From: Lachnospiraceae bacterium AM48-27BH
GTDB lineage: Bacteria; Bacillota; Clostridia; Lachnospirales; Lachnospiraceae
Assembly (NCBI GenBank): GCA_003478355.1
Contig: QUFC01000026.1
Location: forward strand, 1-58,559
DNA length: 58,559 nucleotides
Direction: 5' to 3'
A program made the translations under genes and the position numbers. Under the pieces are notes generated by a model. It ran no database searches. It saw nothing but the letters and a program-made list of their open reading frames with translations, and had not been told where the DNA came from. The stretch's first letter is position 1. Each line of letters starts with the position of its first letter. Positions 21,601 through 30,923 of the stretch are shown in pieces.

Positions 21601-24450
21601 TGCGGGATGTCCGTATCTATGACACCATAGAGGACGCAGACGGAAAAGAGCGCCGCGTACTAAACGCCAAGGAGACCACTCTGCTGCCCAAAAACAGCAG
21701 GCGATCCGGGAAGCCTTTAGGGACTGGATCTGGAGAGACCCGGAGCGCCGCCAGACTTTGGTTCGCCAGTATAACGAAGAAATGAACTCTACCCGTCCCC
21801 GCGAGTATGATGGCAGCCATATCACTTTTGGCGGCATGAACCCGGCCATTACCCTGCGGGAACACCAGAAAAGTGCCATCGCCCATGTGCTGTATGGCGG
21901 AAATACCCTGCTGGCACACGAAGTAGGCGCGGGCAAAACCTTTGAGATGGTGGCCGCTGCGATGGAAGCCAAACGCCTGGCTTGTGCCAGAAATCTCTCT
22001 TTGTGGTTCCCAACCACCTGACTGAGCAGTGGGCATCGGAGTTTCTGCGCCTCTATCCTTCTGCCAACATCTTAGTCACAACCAAAAAGGACTTTGAGAC
22101 CCATAACCGCAAGAAGTTCTGCGCCCGTATTGCGACCGGTGACTACGACGCCATCATCATGGGACACAGCCAGTTTGAGCGTATCCCCATCAGCCGGGAG
22201 CGTCAGGAACGGCTTCTCTATGAGCAGATCGACGAGATCACCGAGGGTATCGCAGAGGTGCAGGCCAGCGGCGGCGAGCGTTTTACCGTCAAGCAGCTGG
22301 AGCGTACCAGAAAGTCTCTGGAAGCCAGACTGGAAAAGCTGCAAGCCGAGGGGCGAAAAGATGATGTGGTAACTTTTGAGCAGCTGGGTGTGGATCGGCT
22401 GTTTGTGGACGAGGCCCACAACTACAAGAACCTGTTTTTATACACAAAAATGCGGAATGTGGCTGGTCTTTCCACATCGGACGCGCAGAAATCCTCCGAT
22501 ATGTTTGCCAAGTGCCGCTATATGGATGAGATCACCGGAAACCGTGGCGTGATCTTTGCCACCGGCACACCGGTCAGCAACTCCATGACCGAGCTTTACA
22601 CCATGCAGCGTTATCTTCAATATGAACGCCTGCAAGAGCTGAACATGACCCACTTCGACTGCTGGGCTTCCCGATTTGGGGAGACCGTCACAGCATTGGA
22701 GCTGGCACCGGAGGGAACCGGCTACCGGGCAAGAACAAGATTCAGCAAGTTCTTTAACTTGCCTGAGCTGATGAACCTGTTCAAAGAAGTGGCGGACATC
22801 AAGACCGCCGACCAACTGAATCTGCCTACCCCGGAGGTGGAATACCACAATGTTGTGGCGCAGCCACCGAACATCAGCAGGAAATGGTCAAGGCCCTTTC
22901 GGAGCGCGCATCGCTGGTACACAGCGGAACCGTTGATCCGTCCCAGGACAATATGCTCAAAATTACCTCGGATGGCCGCAAGCTGGGGCTGGACCAGAGG
23001 ATCGTCAACCAGATGCTGCCGGATGAACCTGGCACAAAGGTCAATCAGTGTGTGGAGAACATCATGCAGATCTGGCGGGATGGCGAAGCTGACAAGCTGA
23101 CCCAGCTGGTGTTCTGTGATATTTCTACCCCGCAGGCAAAAGCTCCTGCAAGCAAGGCGGCGAAAACGCTGGATAATCCACTGCTTCACGCACTGGAAGG
23201 CGCTGTACCTCTGCCGGAGCAGGAACCGGCCTTTACGGTGTATGACGATATTCGTCAGAAGCTCATTGCCCAGGGGATGCCTGCCGACCAGATCGCTTTT
23301 ATCCATGAAGCTAACACCGAAGTGCGGAAAAAGGAGCTGTTCTCTAAAGTCCGTACCGGTCAGGTGCGTGTGCTTATGGGCAGCACCGCCAAGATGGGCG
23401 CAGGCACCAATGTGCAGGACCGTCTGGTGGCACTTCATGACCTGGACTGTCCGTGGAGACCGGGAGACCTTGCCCAGAGAAAGGGCCGTATCGAGCGCCA
23501 AGGCAACCAGAATCCCCTTGTCCATGTGTACCGCTATGTGACCGAAGGAACCTTTGACGCATATCTCTGGCAGACGGTCGAGAATAAGCAGAAATTCATC
23601 AGCCAGATCATGACTTCTAAATCGCCGGTGCGCTCCTGCGATGATGTGGATGAAACCGCCCTCAGTTTTGCCGAGATCAAGGCTCTGTGCGCCGGAGACC
23701 CCCGTATCAAAGAGCGTATGGATTTGGATGTGGAAGTATCCCGCCTGAAGCTGATGAAAGCCGACCACCAGAGCAAGCAGTATCGTCTGGAGGACCAGCT
23801 GCTCAAATACTTCCCGGAGGAGATTGAAAAGCACAAGGGCTTTATCAAGGGCTTTGAATCTGATCTGGAGGTTTTGGCAGCTCACCCGCACCCGGAGGAC
23901 GGCTTTGCCGGTATGGAGATCCGTGGAGATCTGCTGACCGATAAGGAAAACGCCGGTGCTGCCCTTTTGGATGCCTGCAAGGAGGTCAAAACCTCCGATC
24001 CGGTACAGATCGGCAGCTACCGGGCTATGCCATGTCCGTGGAATTTTCCGCTTGGAAACAGGAATATACGCTCCTGTTGAAAGGCCAGATGACCCACAGG
24101 GCAACCCTTGGTACAGACCCTCGCGGAAATCTTACCCGTATCGACAATGCCCTCGCCCAGATGCCCCAGCGTCTGGAGGCGGCAAAGGCCCAGCTGGATA
24201 ACCTCTATCAGCAGCAGGCTGCCGCAAAGGAGGAAGTTGGAAAGCCATTCCTTTATGAAGAAGAACTGAGAGGCAAAAACGCCCGTCTGGTGGAGCTGGA
24301 TACCCTGCTCAACATCGACGGAAAGGGACCGGCACACACCGAATCCGCTGTTGCCAAAAGTACACGGCCTCGGTGCTGGATCATCTGAAACGCCCGGTGC
24401 CACCCCGCAGTACTGACAAGAAACCAAAACAACATGAGGAGGTGCGATAA
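15666..24450 (+). pseudogene. Giant DNA methylase / SNF2-type helicase (five frameshifts)
   Basis: ICE protein of about 2,930 residues once repaired. Order: ArdC-like N-terminus; polar linker; long middle; a methylase domain with a SAM motif (LEPSMGVGNFFG) and IGNVPFG; then a helicase with Walker A (HEVGAGKT), DEAH (FVDEAHNYKN), ATGTPVSNS and a C-terminal motif (QRKGRIERQGNQN). ATG 15666 follows AAAGGAGG. Five missing bases break it, at about 21683 (G), 21980 (G), 22865 (C), 24023 (G) and 24358 (A). Pieces as read are 15666-21785, 21758-22021, 21982-23100, 22884-24080 and 24032-24388. Each one-base repair restores a natural sequence, e.g. KRLGLCQKSLFVVPNHL and YRGYAMSVEFSAW. It probably unwinds or modifies element DNA. 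tnpV lies inside it. Confidence 0.85.
16438..16794 (+). CDS. tnpV: TnpV, encoded inside the helicase gene in another frame
   Basis: A 118-residue protein of the TnpV family (MNNPMTYIQNGDYLIPDLKL...) known from Tn4451-type and related clostridial elements; its function is unknown. It is read in the +1 frame relative to the helicase gene that spans it. AGAAAGGAG lies about 9 bases before ATG 16438, a better ribosome site than most genes here have. In the helicase frame the same bases encode a low-complexity polar linker, as expected where two proteins share DNA. Both frames look intended. Confidence 0.8.
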   Translation: MNNPMTYIQNGDYLIPDLKLSQQPEKPLGKYGRMRKTYLKEHRPILYNQMLLSEKLYPHLLEIDETAQSRLEQMMPQLAKEAGATEELKASDPMKWVGLMNTCKAQAEEILMAELINS

Positions 24451-24451
24451 C

Positions 24452-25270
24452 ATGAATACCAACGATCTGAATACAGCTCTTTATGAAAAGATGGCCGCTG
24501 AGCAGGACAAATACAGGGACTGGCTGAAAAGCCAGCCCCCGGAAGAAATCCTGCACCACACTTATGAGTACACCATCCGTGAGGACATCGTGATGGCGAT
24601 GGAGGAACTGGAGCTGACCGACGCCCAGGCCAAGGCGCTTTTGGAATCTCCTTCGCCGCTGGAAGATGTGTACCGTTATTTTGAAAAGCTGGAGACCGGC
24701 TATATGGATGTGATCCGGGACAGTATTGAGAACCGTGCCGACGATGTGTGCAGAGCTAAAGAGGAACTGCGAACAACACCGGTCTATCCCCACTCTGCCG
24801 CCTATGCGAGAGAACATGGGGAGCTGGAGCAGTACCGGGCTTCCAACAATGCAAATCTCCAATGCAAGGAGTCCATTGAAGCGGCGGTGCGGGAACACTT
24901 CGACGGAATGTATCTCAGTCACGATGCGGCAAAGGGTGTGATCGAGACCTATGGCATGGAGCGTGTGGCTATGGTTCTGGCTAACACCGTTCAGCTTCAG
25001 GACTGGGATGGGCGCTACTCCCGACGCAATAAGGAATGGGCTAAGACCATTCCCAACGAGAACCCCGAAACCGTCCGTTGTGGTTATGTCCTGAACAGCC
25101 ACCCTGCTGTGCTGGATGGCTTTATTGATCTGGTGCGAGAAGAACAGCAGCGTAGCCGTACTCAGGGAGAAAAACTGCAACCGTCCCGCCCCTCAGTACG
25201 GGATAAGCTCAAACAGGAGCTGCCTGCCCATAAGCCTGCCGCCCCGAAGAAACGGGAGCCGGAGCGATAA
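24452..25270 (+). CDS. DUF3849-type ICE protein
   Basis: A 272-residue soluble protein that I recognise as the DUF3848/DUF3849-type protein following the helicase in this ICE family. The C-terminal half contains YLSHDAAKGVIETYGMERVAMVLANTVQLQDWDGRYSRRN, here split only to mark it: YLSHDAAKGVIETYG, then VLANTVQLQDWDGRYS. The tail is Pro/Lys-rich and probably disordered. It starts at ATG 24452 one base after the restored helicase stop, with GAGGAGG in the end of that gene. It may work with the helicase; no activity is known. Confidence 0.75.
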   Translation: MNTNDLNTALYEKMAAEQDKYRDWLKSQPPEEILHHTYEYTIREDIVMAMEELELTDAQAKALLESPSPLEDVYRYFEKLETGYMDVIRDSIENRADDVCRAKEELRTTPVYPHSAAYAREHGELEQYRASNNANLQCKESIEAAVREHFDGMYLSHDAAKGVIETYGMERVAMVLANTVQLQDWDGRYSRRNKEWAKTIPNENPETVRCGYVLNSHPAVLDGFIDLVREEQQRSRTQGEKLQPSRPSVRDKLKQELPAHKPAAPKKREPER

Positions 25271-25272
25271 CT

Positions 25273-25611
25273 ATGGCAAAGCGTAAGCGGGATATGCAAT
25301 TAAACTTTAGAGTTTCAGCGGAGGAGCTTGCTGTGATTGAGCAAAAAATGTCTCAGTTTGGAACCTCCAACCGTGAAGCCTATCTAAGAAAAATGGCGCT
25401 GGATGGGTATGTAGTCAAGCTGGAGCTGCCGGAGCTGAAGGAGCTTGTTTCCCTGATGCGCCGAAGCAGCAACAACTTAAACCAGCTGACCCGTAAAGTG
25501 CATGAGACTGGGCGGGTTTATGATGCTGACTTGGAGGATATATCCCAGCGGCAGGAACAGTTATGGGAGGGCGTAGAGGAAATCCTTACTCAGCTTTCCA
25601 AACTTTTATAA
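25273..25611 (+). CDS. mobC: MobC-type relaxosome protein (ribbon-helix-helix)
   Basis: A 112-residue MobC-like mobilisation accessory. The N-terminus (MAKRKRDMQLNFRVSAEELA) fits a ribbon-helix-helix DNA-binding fold, and the SRNNLNQLTRKVHETGRVYD-like stretch (SSNNLNQLTRKVHETGRVYD here) is typical of MobC. It should bind oriT and help the relaxase encoded at 28012. It follows the DUF3849 gene directly and ends at a terminator. In related elements the relaxase follows closely; here CD1845 and an AbiE operon lie between them. Confidence 0.85.
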   Translation: MAKRKRDMQLNFRVSAEELAVIEQKMSQFGTSNREAYLRKMALDGYVVKLELPELKELVSLMRRSSNNLNQLTRKVHETGRVYDADLEDISQRQEQLWEGVEEILTQLSKLL

Positions 25612-25631
25612 CAGGGATAGATACTCCATTT

Positions 25632-25678
25632 GCGGAGGGAGGAACGGCATTACTTCGCTGCTCCTCTCTCCGCTTTTT
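25632..25678 (+). terminator. Intrinsic terminator after mobC
   Basis: GCGGAGGGAGGA at 25632-25643 pairs with TCCTCTCTCCGC at 25662-25673, and a T run follows. It closes the helicase-DUF3849-mobC unit. Confidence 0.75.
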
Positions 25679-25766
25679 CTTTTTATCGGTATCCTTGTCT
25701 TTTGCCTGCCCATGCCGGATAATATGATTAGAAAAGATACCAAGAACGCTGCAAGGAGGAAATGAC

Positions 25767-26065
25767 ATGAAGATTTTGAAAGGGCTTTTGATGATTATAA
25801 CTGCACCGGTCATTTTGGTGCTGACGCTTTTTGTCTGGCTCTGCACGGGGCTGATCTACATATCCGGTCTGGTGCTTGGTCTGCTCAGCACTGTAATTGC
25901 TCTGCTTGGCGTGGCTGTGCTTATTACCTATTCCCCGCAGAATGGTGTGATTTTGCTGGTTATGGCATTTTTGATTAGCCTATGGGGCTGCCGTTGGCTG
26001 CAATCTGGCTGATGGGTAAGGTGCAGAGTTTGAAATTTGCCATTCAGGATTGGGTTTATGGATAA
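25767..26065 (+). pseudogene. CD1845-type small membrane protein (one-base frameshift)
   Basis: A very hydrophobic protein with three membrane segments (ILVLTLFVWLCTGLIYISGL; STVIALLGVAVLITY; VILLVMAFLIS), of the CD1845 type that lies between mobC and the relaxase in this ICE family. As read it stops at 26012 after WGCRWLQSG. One missing C at 25979-25980 (AGCCTATGG for AGCCCTATGG) explains this; restored, it continues SPMGLPLAAIWLMGKVQS and ends at TAA 26063-26065, the family's usual form. It starts at ATG 25767 after AAGGAGG. Function unknown. Confidence 0.75.
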
Positions 26066-26136
26066 AAAATACGCAAAGCCACAAAATGCCAAACACCGTC
26101 TGTTAAATTTGGAAAGAGAAACTATATATCCACAAC

Positions 26137-26170
26137 TTTACTTTTGAACTAATATTGAATATAATATTAG
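26137..26170 (+). promoter_or_regulatory. AbiE promoter with palindromic operator
   Basis: TTTACT at 26137-26142 and TATAAT at 26160-26165 have a 17-base spacer. The perfect inverted repeat CTAATATT (26149-26156) / AATATTAG (26163-26170) covers the -10. AbiEi antitoxins are known to repress their own operons through inverted repeats, so this is the likely autoregulatory operator. Confidence 0.7.
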
Positions 26171-26186
26171 TACGAAAGGAAGTGAC

Positions 26187-26783
26187 ATGATGGGACAATT
26201 TGAACAGCTGGATCAGATGCTAACAGCACAAGAAGGAATGCTGCGAACATCACAGGTCGTATCCTCTGGAATTTCAAAGCCGGTATTTTATGATTATGTG
26301 CGTTCACGAGATTTGGATAGAGTTGCACATGGGATTTATCTGTCCAAAGATTCCTGGGTGGATGCCATGTATCTGCTTCATTTGCGATTTGAACAAGCAG
26401 TATTTTCACATGAAACAGCTTTATTTTTTCACGATCTGACAGACCGTGAACCAATAGAATATACAGTTACGGTCAAAACTGGATGCAATCCAAGCAAAAT
26501 GAAAGCAGAAGGCATTCAAGTTTTTACGATTAAAGCAGACTTACATGATGTAGGACTTACAACAGCGAAAACTCCGTTCGGGCATACTGTGCCGGTTTAT
26601 GATATGGAGCGAACGATCTGTGATTTGCTCAGAAGCCGTAGCAGAATTGAAATTCAGACCTTTCAGGGAGCACTGAAAGCGTATGCCCGTAGAAAAGATA
26701 AGAACCTGCGAGCTTTAATGCAATATGCTGGGATGTTCAAGGTGGAAAAAATTTTACGACAGTATTTGGAGGTACTTTTATGA
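26187..26783 (+). CDS. AbiEi-type antitoxin / repressor
   Basis: A 198-residue AbiEi family protein, antitoxin of a type IV toxin-antitoxin system. The N-terminal winged-helix region (LRTSQVVSSGISKPVFYDYV, then RVAHGIYLSKDSW) and the C-terminal YDMERTICDLLRSRSRIE are typical. It should repress the promoter at 26137-26170. ATG 26187 follows GAAAGGAAG. Its last bases overlap the toxin start (ATGA). This operon is more AT-rich than the ICE backbone around it, a sign of later insertion between CD1845 and the relaxase. Confidence 0.85.
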   Translation: MMGQFEQLDQMLTAQEGMLRTSQVVSSGISKPVFYDYVRSRDLDRVAHGIYLSKDSWVDAMYLLHLRFEQAVFSHETALFFHDLTDREPIEYTVTVKTGCNPSKMKAEGIQVFTIKADLHDVGLTTAKTPFGHTVPVYDMERTICDLLRSRSRIEIQTFQGALKAYARRKDKNLRALMQYAGMFKVEKILRQYLEVLL

Positions 26784-27634
26784 TAAAAACAGCAAGGCAG
26801 CTTAAAGATTTAATACGAAACCTTTCCAGAGAAAAATCCGCAGATGCTCAGATTTTAATGAGGAACTACATGATGGAGCGTTTTTTGGAGCGTATTTCTC
26901 TTTCTGAGTATCGTGATAAGTTTATCTTGAAGGGTGGTATGTTGGTAGCGGCTATGGTTGGATTGGATGCCCGCTCTACGATGGATTTGGATGCAACCAT
27001 AAAAGGAGCTAATGTTAATGTGGAGGATATTGAGAATCTAATTTCATCAATCGTAACTGTTCCGATTGATGATGGTGTTAAATTTCAGCTGAAAAGTATT
27101 TCGGAGATTATGGATGAAGCAGAGTATCCGGGGATTCGTGTCAGCATGAGTACAACATTCGATGGTGTAGTGACCCCTTTGAAAATTGATATTTCTACGG
27201 GAGATGCAATCACTCCAAGAGAGGTTCGGTATTCATTCAAACTTATGCTGGAAGATCGCTCCATTGATATTTGGGCTTATAATTTAGAAACTGTGCTGGC
27301 AGAAAAACTGGAAACCATTATTACCAGAACCACAACCAATACCCGCATGAGAGATTTCTACGATATTTACATTTTAGAACAGCTGCATGGAACCACGCTG
27401 AACCCGAAAATTTTACATGATGCGCTTCTGGCAACTGCTCATAAACGGGGATCGGAGAAGTATCTTAACCAGGCTGAAGAAGTTTTTGACGAAGTGGAAA
27501 ATGATTCGGTTATGCAAAAACTTTGGGAGGCATACCGTAAAAAGTTTTCTTATGCTTCTGATTTGGAATGGGATGTGATTATGAAAGCAATTCGCAGGTT
27601 ATATGTTCTTTGCGAGAAGGGCATCAGCTTATGA
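26780..27634 (+). CDS. AbiEii-type nucleotidyltransferase toxin
   Basis: A 284-residue AbiEii/AbiGii family protein. The nucleotidyltransferase motif is visible: KGGM at residues 51-54 and MDLDATIK with Asp69 and Asp71 as the metal-binding pair. AbiEii toxins transfer nucleotides to RNA targets and stop growth; the AbiE system protects against phage and stabilises mobile elements. It overlaps AbiEi at its start and the next small gene at its end, each by four bases, so the three genes form one translationally coupled unit. It is full length and in frame. Confidence 0.85.
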   Translation: MIKTARQLKDLIRNLSREKSADAQILMRNYMMERFLERISLSEYRDKFILKGGMLVAAMVGLDARSTMDLDATIKGANVNVEDIENLISSIVTVPIDDGVKFQLKSISEIMDEAEYPGIRVSMSTTFDGVVTPLKIDISTGDAITPREVRYSFKLMLEDRSIDIWAYNLETVLAEKLETIITRTTTNTRMRDFYDIYILEQLHGTTLNPKILHDALLATAHKRGSEKYLNQAEEVFDEVENDSVMQKLWEAYRKKFSYASDLEWDVIMKAIRRLYVLCEKGISL

Positions 27635-27957
27635 AAAAGCATGGACACTATTGTAAAGTTTGTGGTGAATACAAAGCCAACGAAAAATTTTCAGGCAAAG
27701 GTCATGCATCCCACATTTGTAAATCCTGTGCTTCGCTACCAGCAGAAAAGCAGGCTGAACTGAGGACACTGAATCGTCTTTTGAATCTTCCATGGAGGCT
27801 ATCGAAAGAGCAGTTGTCCTGGCTGAAAAATCGACTAAAGGATAGGCGGCCTGATGTCCGTGTATTGGCGCAAGAGCAATATGAAATGAGATTTCCACCA
27901 AGACACTTAGAAGATGATGAGTTCAATTTTTTCGATGAAGAAAGTTTTATAGAATAG
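27631..27957 (+). CDS. Small zinc-finger-like protein, third gene of the AbiE operon
   Basis: A 108-residue protein starting in an ATGA overlap with the AbiEii stop. It has two CxxC pairs (CKVC near residue 8 and CKSC near 34) suited to one zinc site, a basic central helix and an acidic end (DDEFNFFDEESFIE). Classical AbiE systems have two genes; this extra gene is tightly coupled and may modulate the toxin or bind nucleic acid (inference). I do not recognise a named family. Confidence 0.65.
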   Translation: MKKHGHYCKVCGEYKANEKFSGKGHASHICKSCASLPAEKQAELRTLNRLLNLPWRLSKEQLSWLKNRLKDRRPDVRVLAQEQYEMRFPPRHLEDDEFNFFDEESFIE

Positions 27958-28011
27958 TGAAAGCTGTCTGCTATGGCAGGCTGTTTTCTTTTCGGGAAGG
28001 AGGTCTGATCT

Positions 28012-29424
28012 ATGGCAACCACGAGAATCATGCCGCTTCATGTCGGCAAGGGCCGCACAGAAAGTCGGGCGATCAGTGACATCATCGACTATGTGGCCAA
28101 CCCAAAGAAAACAGATGACGGCAGACTCATTACCGGCTATGCGTGTGACAGCCGGACTGTGGATGCGGAGTTCCTTCTGGCAAAGCGGCAGTACATTGCC
28201 GCCACAGGACGAGTGCGCGGCGCGGATGATGTGATTGCCTATCATGTGCGCCAGTCCTTCCGCCCCGGCGAGATTACCCCGGAAGAAGCTAACCGGCTGG
28301 GTGTGGAATTTGCCAAGCGATTCACCAAGGGCAATCATGCCTTTGTGGTCTGCACCCACATAGACAAGTCGCACATTCACAATCACATTATCTGGTCATC
28401 GGTCAGCTTAGAATATGACCGGAAATTCCGAAACTTTTGGGGCAGCACCAAGGCGGTCCGTCAGTTGAGCGACACCATCTGCATTGAAAACGGACTGTCT
28501 ATTGTAGAGAACCCGAAACCTCACGGAAAGAGCTATAACAAATGGCTGGGCGATCAGGCAAAGCCCTCTCACCGAGAGCTGCTTCGTGTGGCGATTGACA
28601 ATGCATTATCACAAAGTCCTGCTGACTTTGAGGAGCTGCTGAGGCTGCTGCAAGAGTCCGACTGTGAGGTATCAAAGCGCGGAAAATCATATCGCCTGAA
28701 GCTCCCCGGTTGGGAGAAAGCCGCCCGAATGGACAGCCTGGGCGAAGGATATGGATTAGATGATTTGCAGGCGGTTCTCTCCGGGAAGAAAGCGCATACC
28801 CCACGAAAGAAAATAGTTACACAGGCAGAGACGCAGAAGGTCAATCTGCTGGTGGACATTCAGGCAAAATTGCAGGCTGGAAAAGGTGCTGGCTATGCTC
28901 GATGGGCCAAGGTGTTCAACCTCAAGCAGATGGCGCAGACCATAAACTACCTATCAGAGCATAACCTGCTGGAGTATGCGGTTTTGGAAGAAAAGGCTGC
29001 GGCTGCCACGGCACATCACAATGAGCTTTCGGCACAGATCAAAGCAGCTGAAAAGCGCATGGCAGAGATTGCTGTTCTGCGTACTCACATCGTAAATTAT
29101 GCCAAGACCCGTGAGGTCTATGTGGCATACCGCAAGGCCGGCTACTCTAAGAAATTCCGGGAAGAACATGAGGAAGAAATTCTGCTCCACCAGGCTGCCA
29201 AGAATGCCTTTGATGAAATGGGAGTCAAGAATCTGCCTAAGGTTAAAGAGTTGCAGACGGAGTACGCAAAATTGCTGGAAGAAAAGAAAAAGACCTATGC
29301 CGAGTACCGGCGTTCCCGTGAGGAAATGCGGGAGCTTTTGACGGCAAAGGCCAATGTGGATCGAGTGCTGAAAATGGAGGTAGAACAGGATGTTGAAAAA
29401 GAAAAAGACCACGGTCAGAGATAA
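28012..29424 (+). CDS. MOB relaxase / mobilisation nuclease
   Basis: A 470-residue relaxase that nicks oriT and pilots the DNA strand. The metal-binding histidine cluster is at residues 116-125 (THIDKSHIHNHI), and the catalytic Tyr is probably near the N-terminus (DIIDYVANPKKT, Tyr27). The second half is a long coiled coil (about 320-465). AAGGAGG lies 8 bases before ATG 28012. It works with the MobC at 25273 and the VirD4 at 120. It is full length and in frame. Confidence 0.9.
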   Translation: MATTRIMPLHVGKGRTESRAISDIIDYVANPKKTDDGRLITGYACDSRTVDAEFLLAKRQYIAATGRVRGADDVIAYHVRQSFRPGEITPEEANRLGVEFAKRFTKGNHAFVVCTHIDKSHIHNHIIWSSVSLEYDRKFRNFWGSTKAVRQLSDTICIENGLSIVENPKPHGKSYNKWLGDQAKPSHRELLRVAIDNALSQSPADFEELLRLLQESDCEVSKRGKSYRLKLPGWEKAARMDSLGEGYGLDDLQAVLSGKKAHTPRKKIVTQAETQKVNLLVDIQAKLQAGKGAGYARWAKVFNLKQMAQTINYLSEHNLLEYAVLEEKAAAATAHHNELSAQIKAAEKRMAEIAVLRTHIVNYAKTREVYVAYRKAGYSKKFREEHEEEILLHQAAKNAFDEMGVKNLPKVKELQTEYAKLLEEKKKTYAEYRRSREEMRELLTAKANVDRVLKMEVEQDVEKEKDHGQR

Positions 29425-29575
29425 GCTGGTCCTGGTCAAAAGCGTTCGCAGAACGCGCAGCCACAGAATGAAATTCTGTGTTCAAAGGGGCTTGGGGGCG
29501 CTGCCCTCAACAAGCAGCTTGTGGCGAAATGGATAGCCACAAGCATTGCTTGCCACAATATGCTGCGCATAAAAT
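29425..29575 (+). other. Structured non-coding region after the relaxase, candidate oriT
   Basis: This stretch holds a perfect hairpin CACAGAAT-GAA-ATTCTGTG (29462-29480), a G-rich/C-rich pair around 29487-29515, and GCTTGTGGC (29517-29525) / GCCACAAGC (29536-29544). No gene fits. Inverted repeats beside a relaxase gene are where an oriT is often found, so this is the best candidate in the window. No nic site can be fixed from the sequence alone. Confidence 0.4.
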
Positions 29576-29579
29576 AAAA

Positions 29580-29622
29580 AAACTAATGATGGGACGCTTA
29601 CTGCCTCCTATCATTAGTTTTC
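29580..29622. terminator. Bidirectional terminator between relaxase and XRE gene
   Basis: AAACTAATGATGGGA (29580-29594) pairs with TCCTATCATTAGTTT (29606-29620) with one G-T wobble. It is flanked by an A run on the left and TTTT on the right, so it can stop both the relaxase and the opposing XRE transcript. The XRE stop codon lies inside the right arm. Confidence 0.75.
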
Positions 29623-29928
29623 TGTGTTTAAGCGACTTATAAAACCAATCAGCATAATCAAATCGTCATCTGACATCTTTCTCATTCCGTCCAAAGCCTT
29701 CTTGATAAGCTGAGGGTTATTTTCCTGTGCATCAAAAAATTGAAGCGGTGTGATTTCAAAATACTCACAGATGTTGAGGAACTGCTTCATAGACGGCATA
29801 GAACGCCCAGAGGAAATCGCCTGAATATAGCTTCTGTTCTGCCCTAACTCCATGCTCATCTGATATTCTGAAACACCTTTTTTCAATCGCAATTCTGTGA
29901 TCCGATTGCGGATAAATTCTTCGTCCAT
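29614..29928 (-). CDS. XRE family transcriptional regulator
   Basis: A 104-residue regulator with an N-terminal helix-turn-helix (ITELRLKKGVSEYQMSMELG, then NRSYIQAISSGRSMPSMKQF). It is the only clear gene on the minus strand inside the ICE. The start at 29928 (MDEEFIRN) is chosen because AGAGGTGA lies just before it; an upstream ATG would add 13 residues. It may control the relaxase or the divergent SLOG gene. The target is unknown. Confidence 0.8.
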   Translation of the reverse strand: MDEEFIRNRITELRLKKGVSEYQMSMELGQNRSYIQAISSGRSMPSMKQFLNICEYFEITPLQFFDAQENNPQLIKKALDGMRKMSDDDLIMLIGFISRLNTEN

Positions 29929-30085
29929 ACGCTCACCTCTCTGCTCTTTTAGCATAGCAGAAAGCAATTCTTGATACTTCGTATGTATTGTGTTATAATT
30001 TTATAATACAACCTTTATACGCATTATTATTTGCGTTATTTTTGCTTTATATGCGTAATCAAGGCAGTTATCAAGGGTGATTTAT

Positions 30086-30627
30086 ATGAATCAGTATGCC
30101 TGCGCCATTACCGGCCACCGACCAACAAGATTTTGCTTTGGATATAATGAGGAAGATCCCCTATGCCAAAAATTAAAAGAATGTCTCCTGGAGCAGTTTC
30201 GGATACTTCATGACGAGAAATTTGTCCGTACTTTTTTTGTCGGCGGTGCTCTTGGTGTGGATATGTGGGCTGGAGAACAGCTGCTGACATTGAGAGCACA
30301 AACGGGATACGAGGATATTAAAATTGTCGTTGTAGTTCCCTTCATCGGCTATGACTCTAAATGGCCGGATCAGAGTAGACATAGATTGAAAAAGCTGATC
30401 CAAAACGCAAACGATTCTATTGTTATTTCACATTCTGCGGATGTTTCCAGTTATAAAAAAGGAATTACTATATGGTCGATCATGCAGAGTACATCATCGG
30501 TGTGTTTGATAATCAGAAAAAGCTGCGCTCAGGCACAGCACAGACAGTCAATTATGCCTTACGGAATGGAAAAGCAATCACTCTGATCCATCCAGATACT
30601 ATGGAAATAACAACCCCTACGACTTAA
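30086..30627 (+). pseudogene. SLOG-domain (DUF1273-type) protein (one-base frameshift)
   Basis: A Rossmann-like SLOG protein of the DUF1273/YpsA type, thought to bind nucleotide-derived ligands. Features are ACAITGHRPTRF at the N-terminus and FFVGGALGVDMWAGE with the glycine-rich loop. As read it ends at 30586 with an unrelated tail. One missing A in the run at 30455-30460 explains it; restored, it continues KKRNYYMVDHAEYIIGVFDN and SGTAQTVNYALRNGK, typical of the family, to TAA 30625-30627 (about 180 residues). ATG 30086 follows AAGGG. SLOG proteins recur in mobile elements and defence islands. Confidence 0.75.
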
Positions 30628-30923
30628 CAAATTCACAAAAATTTTTCATTGGCATTTCCAACAAAATATTTTCATTGAAGGAGTGCTGTGATATAATAAG
30701 ATATAAAACTACGCTCAGAACAAATGGTGCCGCTATGAACAAATATATTGAACAGCAATTTGCTGCTTTAAGATACGAAAAAAATATTTTGGTTGTTGAA
30801 GAAACTACATCTGCTGGTGGATGCGGCTCCTTCAACGCGGCTTCTTCATGTCCTGCGTCAGCCTGTCTTTATGACAGTGCGGCGTGGGGCATTTTTTTAT
30901 TGTTCGGAAAGAGGTGGACTGAT
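30628..30923 (+). promoter_or_regulatory. Promoter region of the cargo operon
   Basis: The gap holds a likely promoter, TTTTCA (30669-30674) and TATAAT (30692-30697), with a 17-base spacer. The frame of the next gene stays open back to 30675 and includes ATG 30735, but that extra stretch looks non-coding and the true start is at 30924. A small hairpin (CTGTC-TTTAT-GACAG) lies near 30868. No other gene is seen. Confidence 0.5.

Noticed and set aside
30735..30923. N-terminal extension or separate small protein before the DUF6138-like gene
   Set aside because: The stretch has no ribosome site and no protein-like pattern, while ATG 30924 has GAAAGAGG and begins the recognisable protein.
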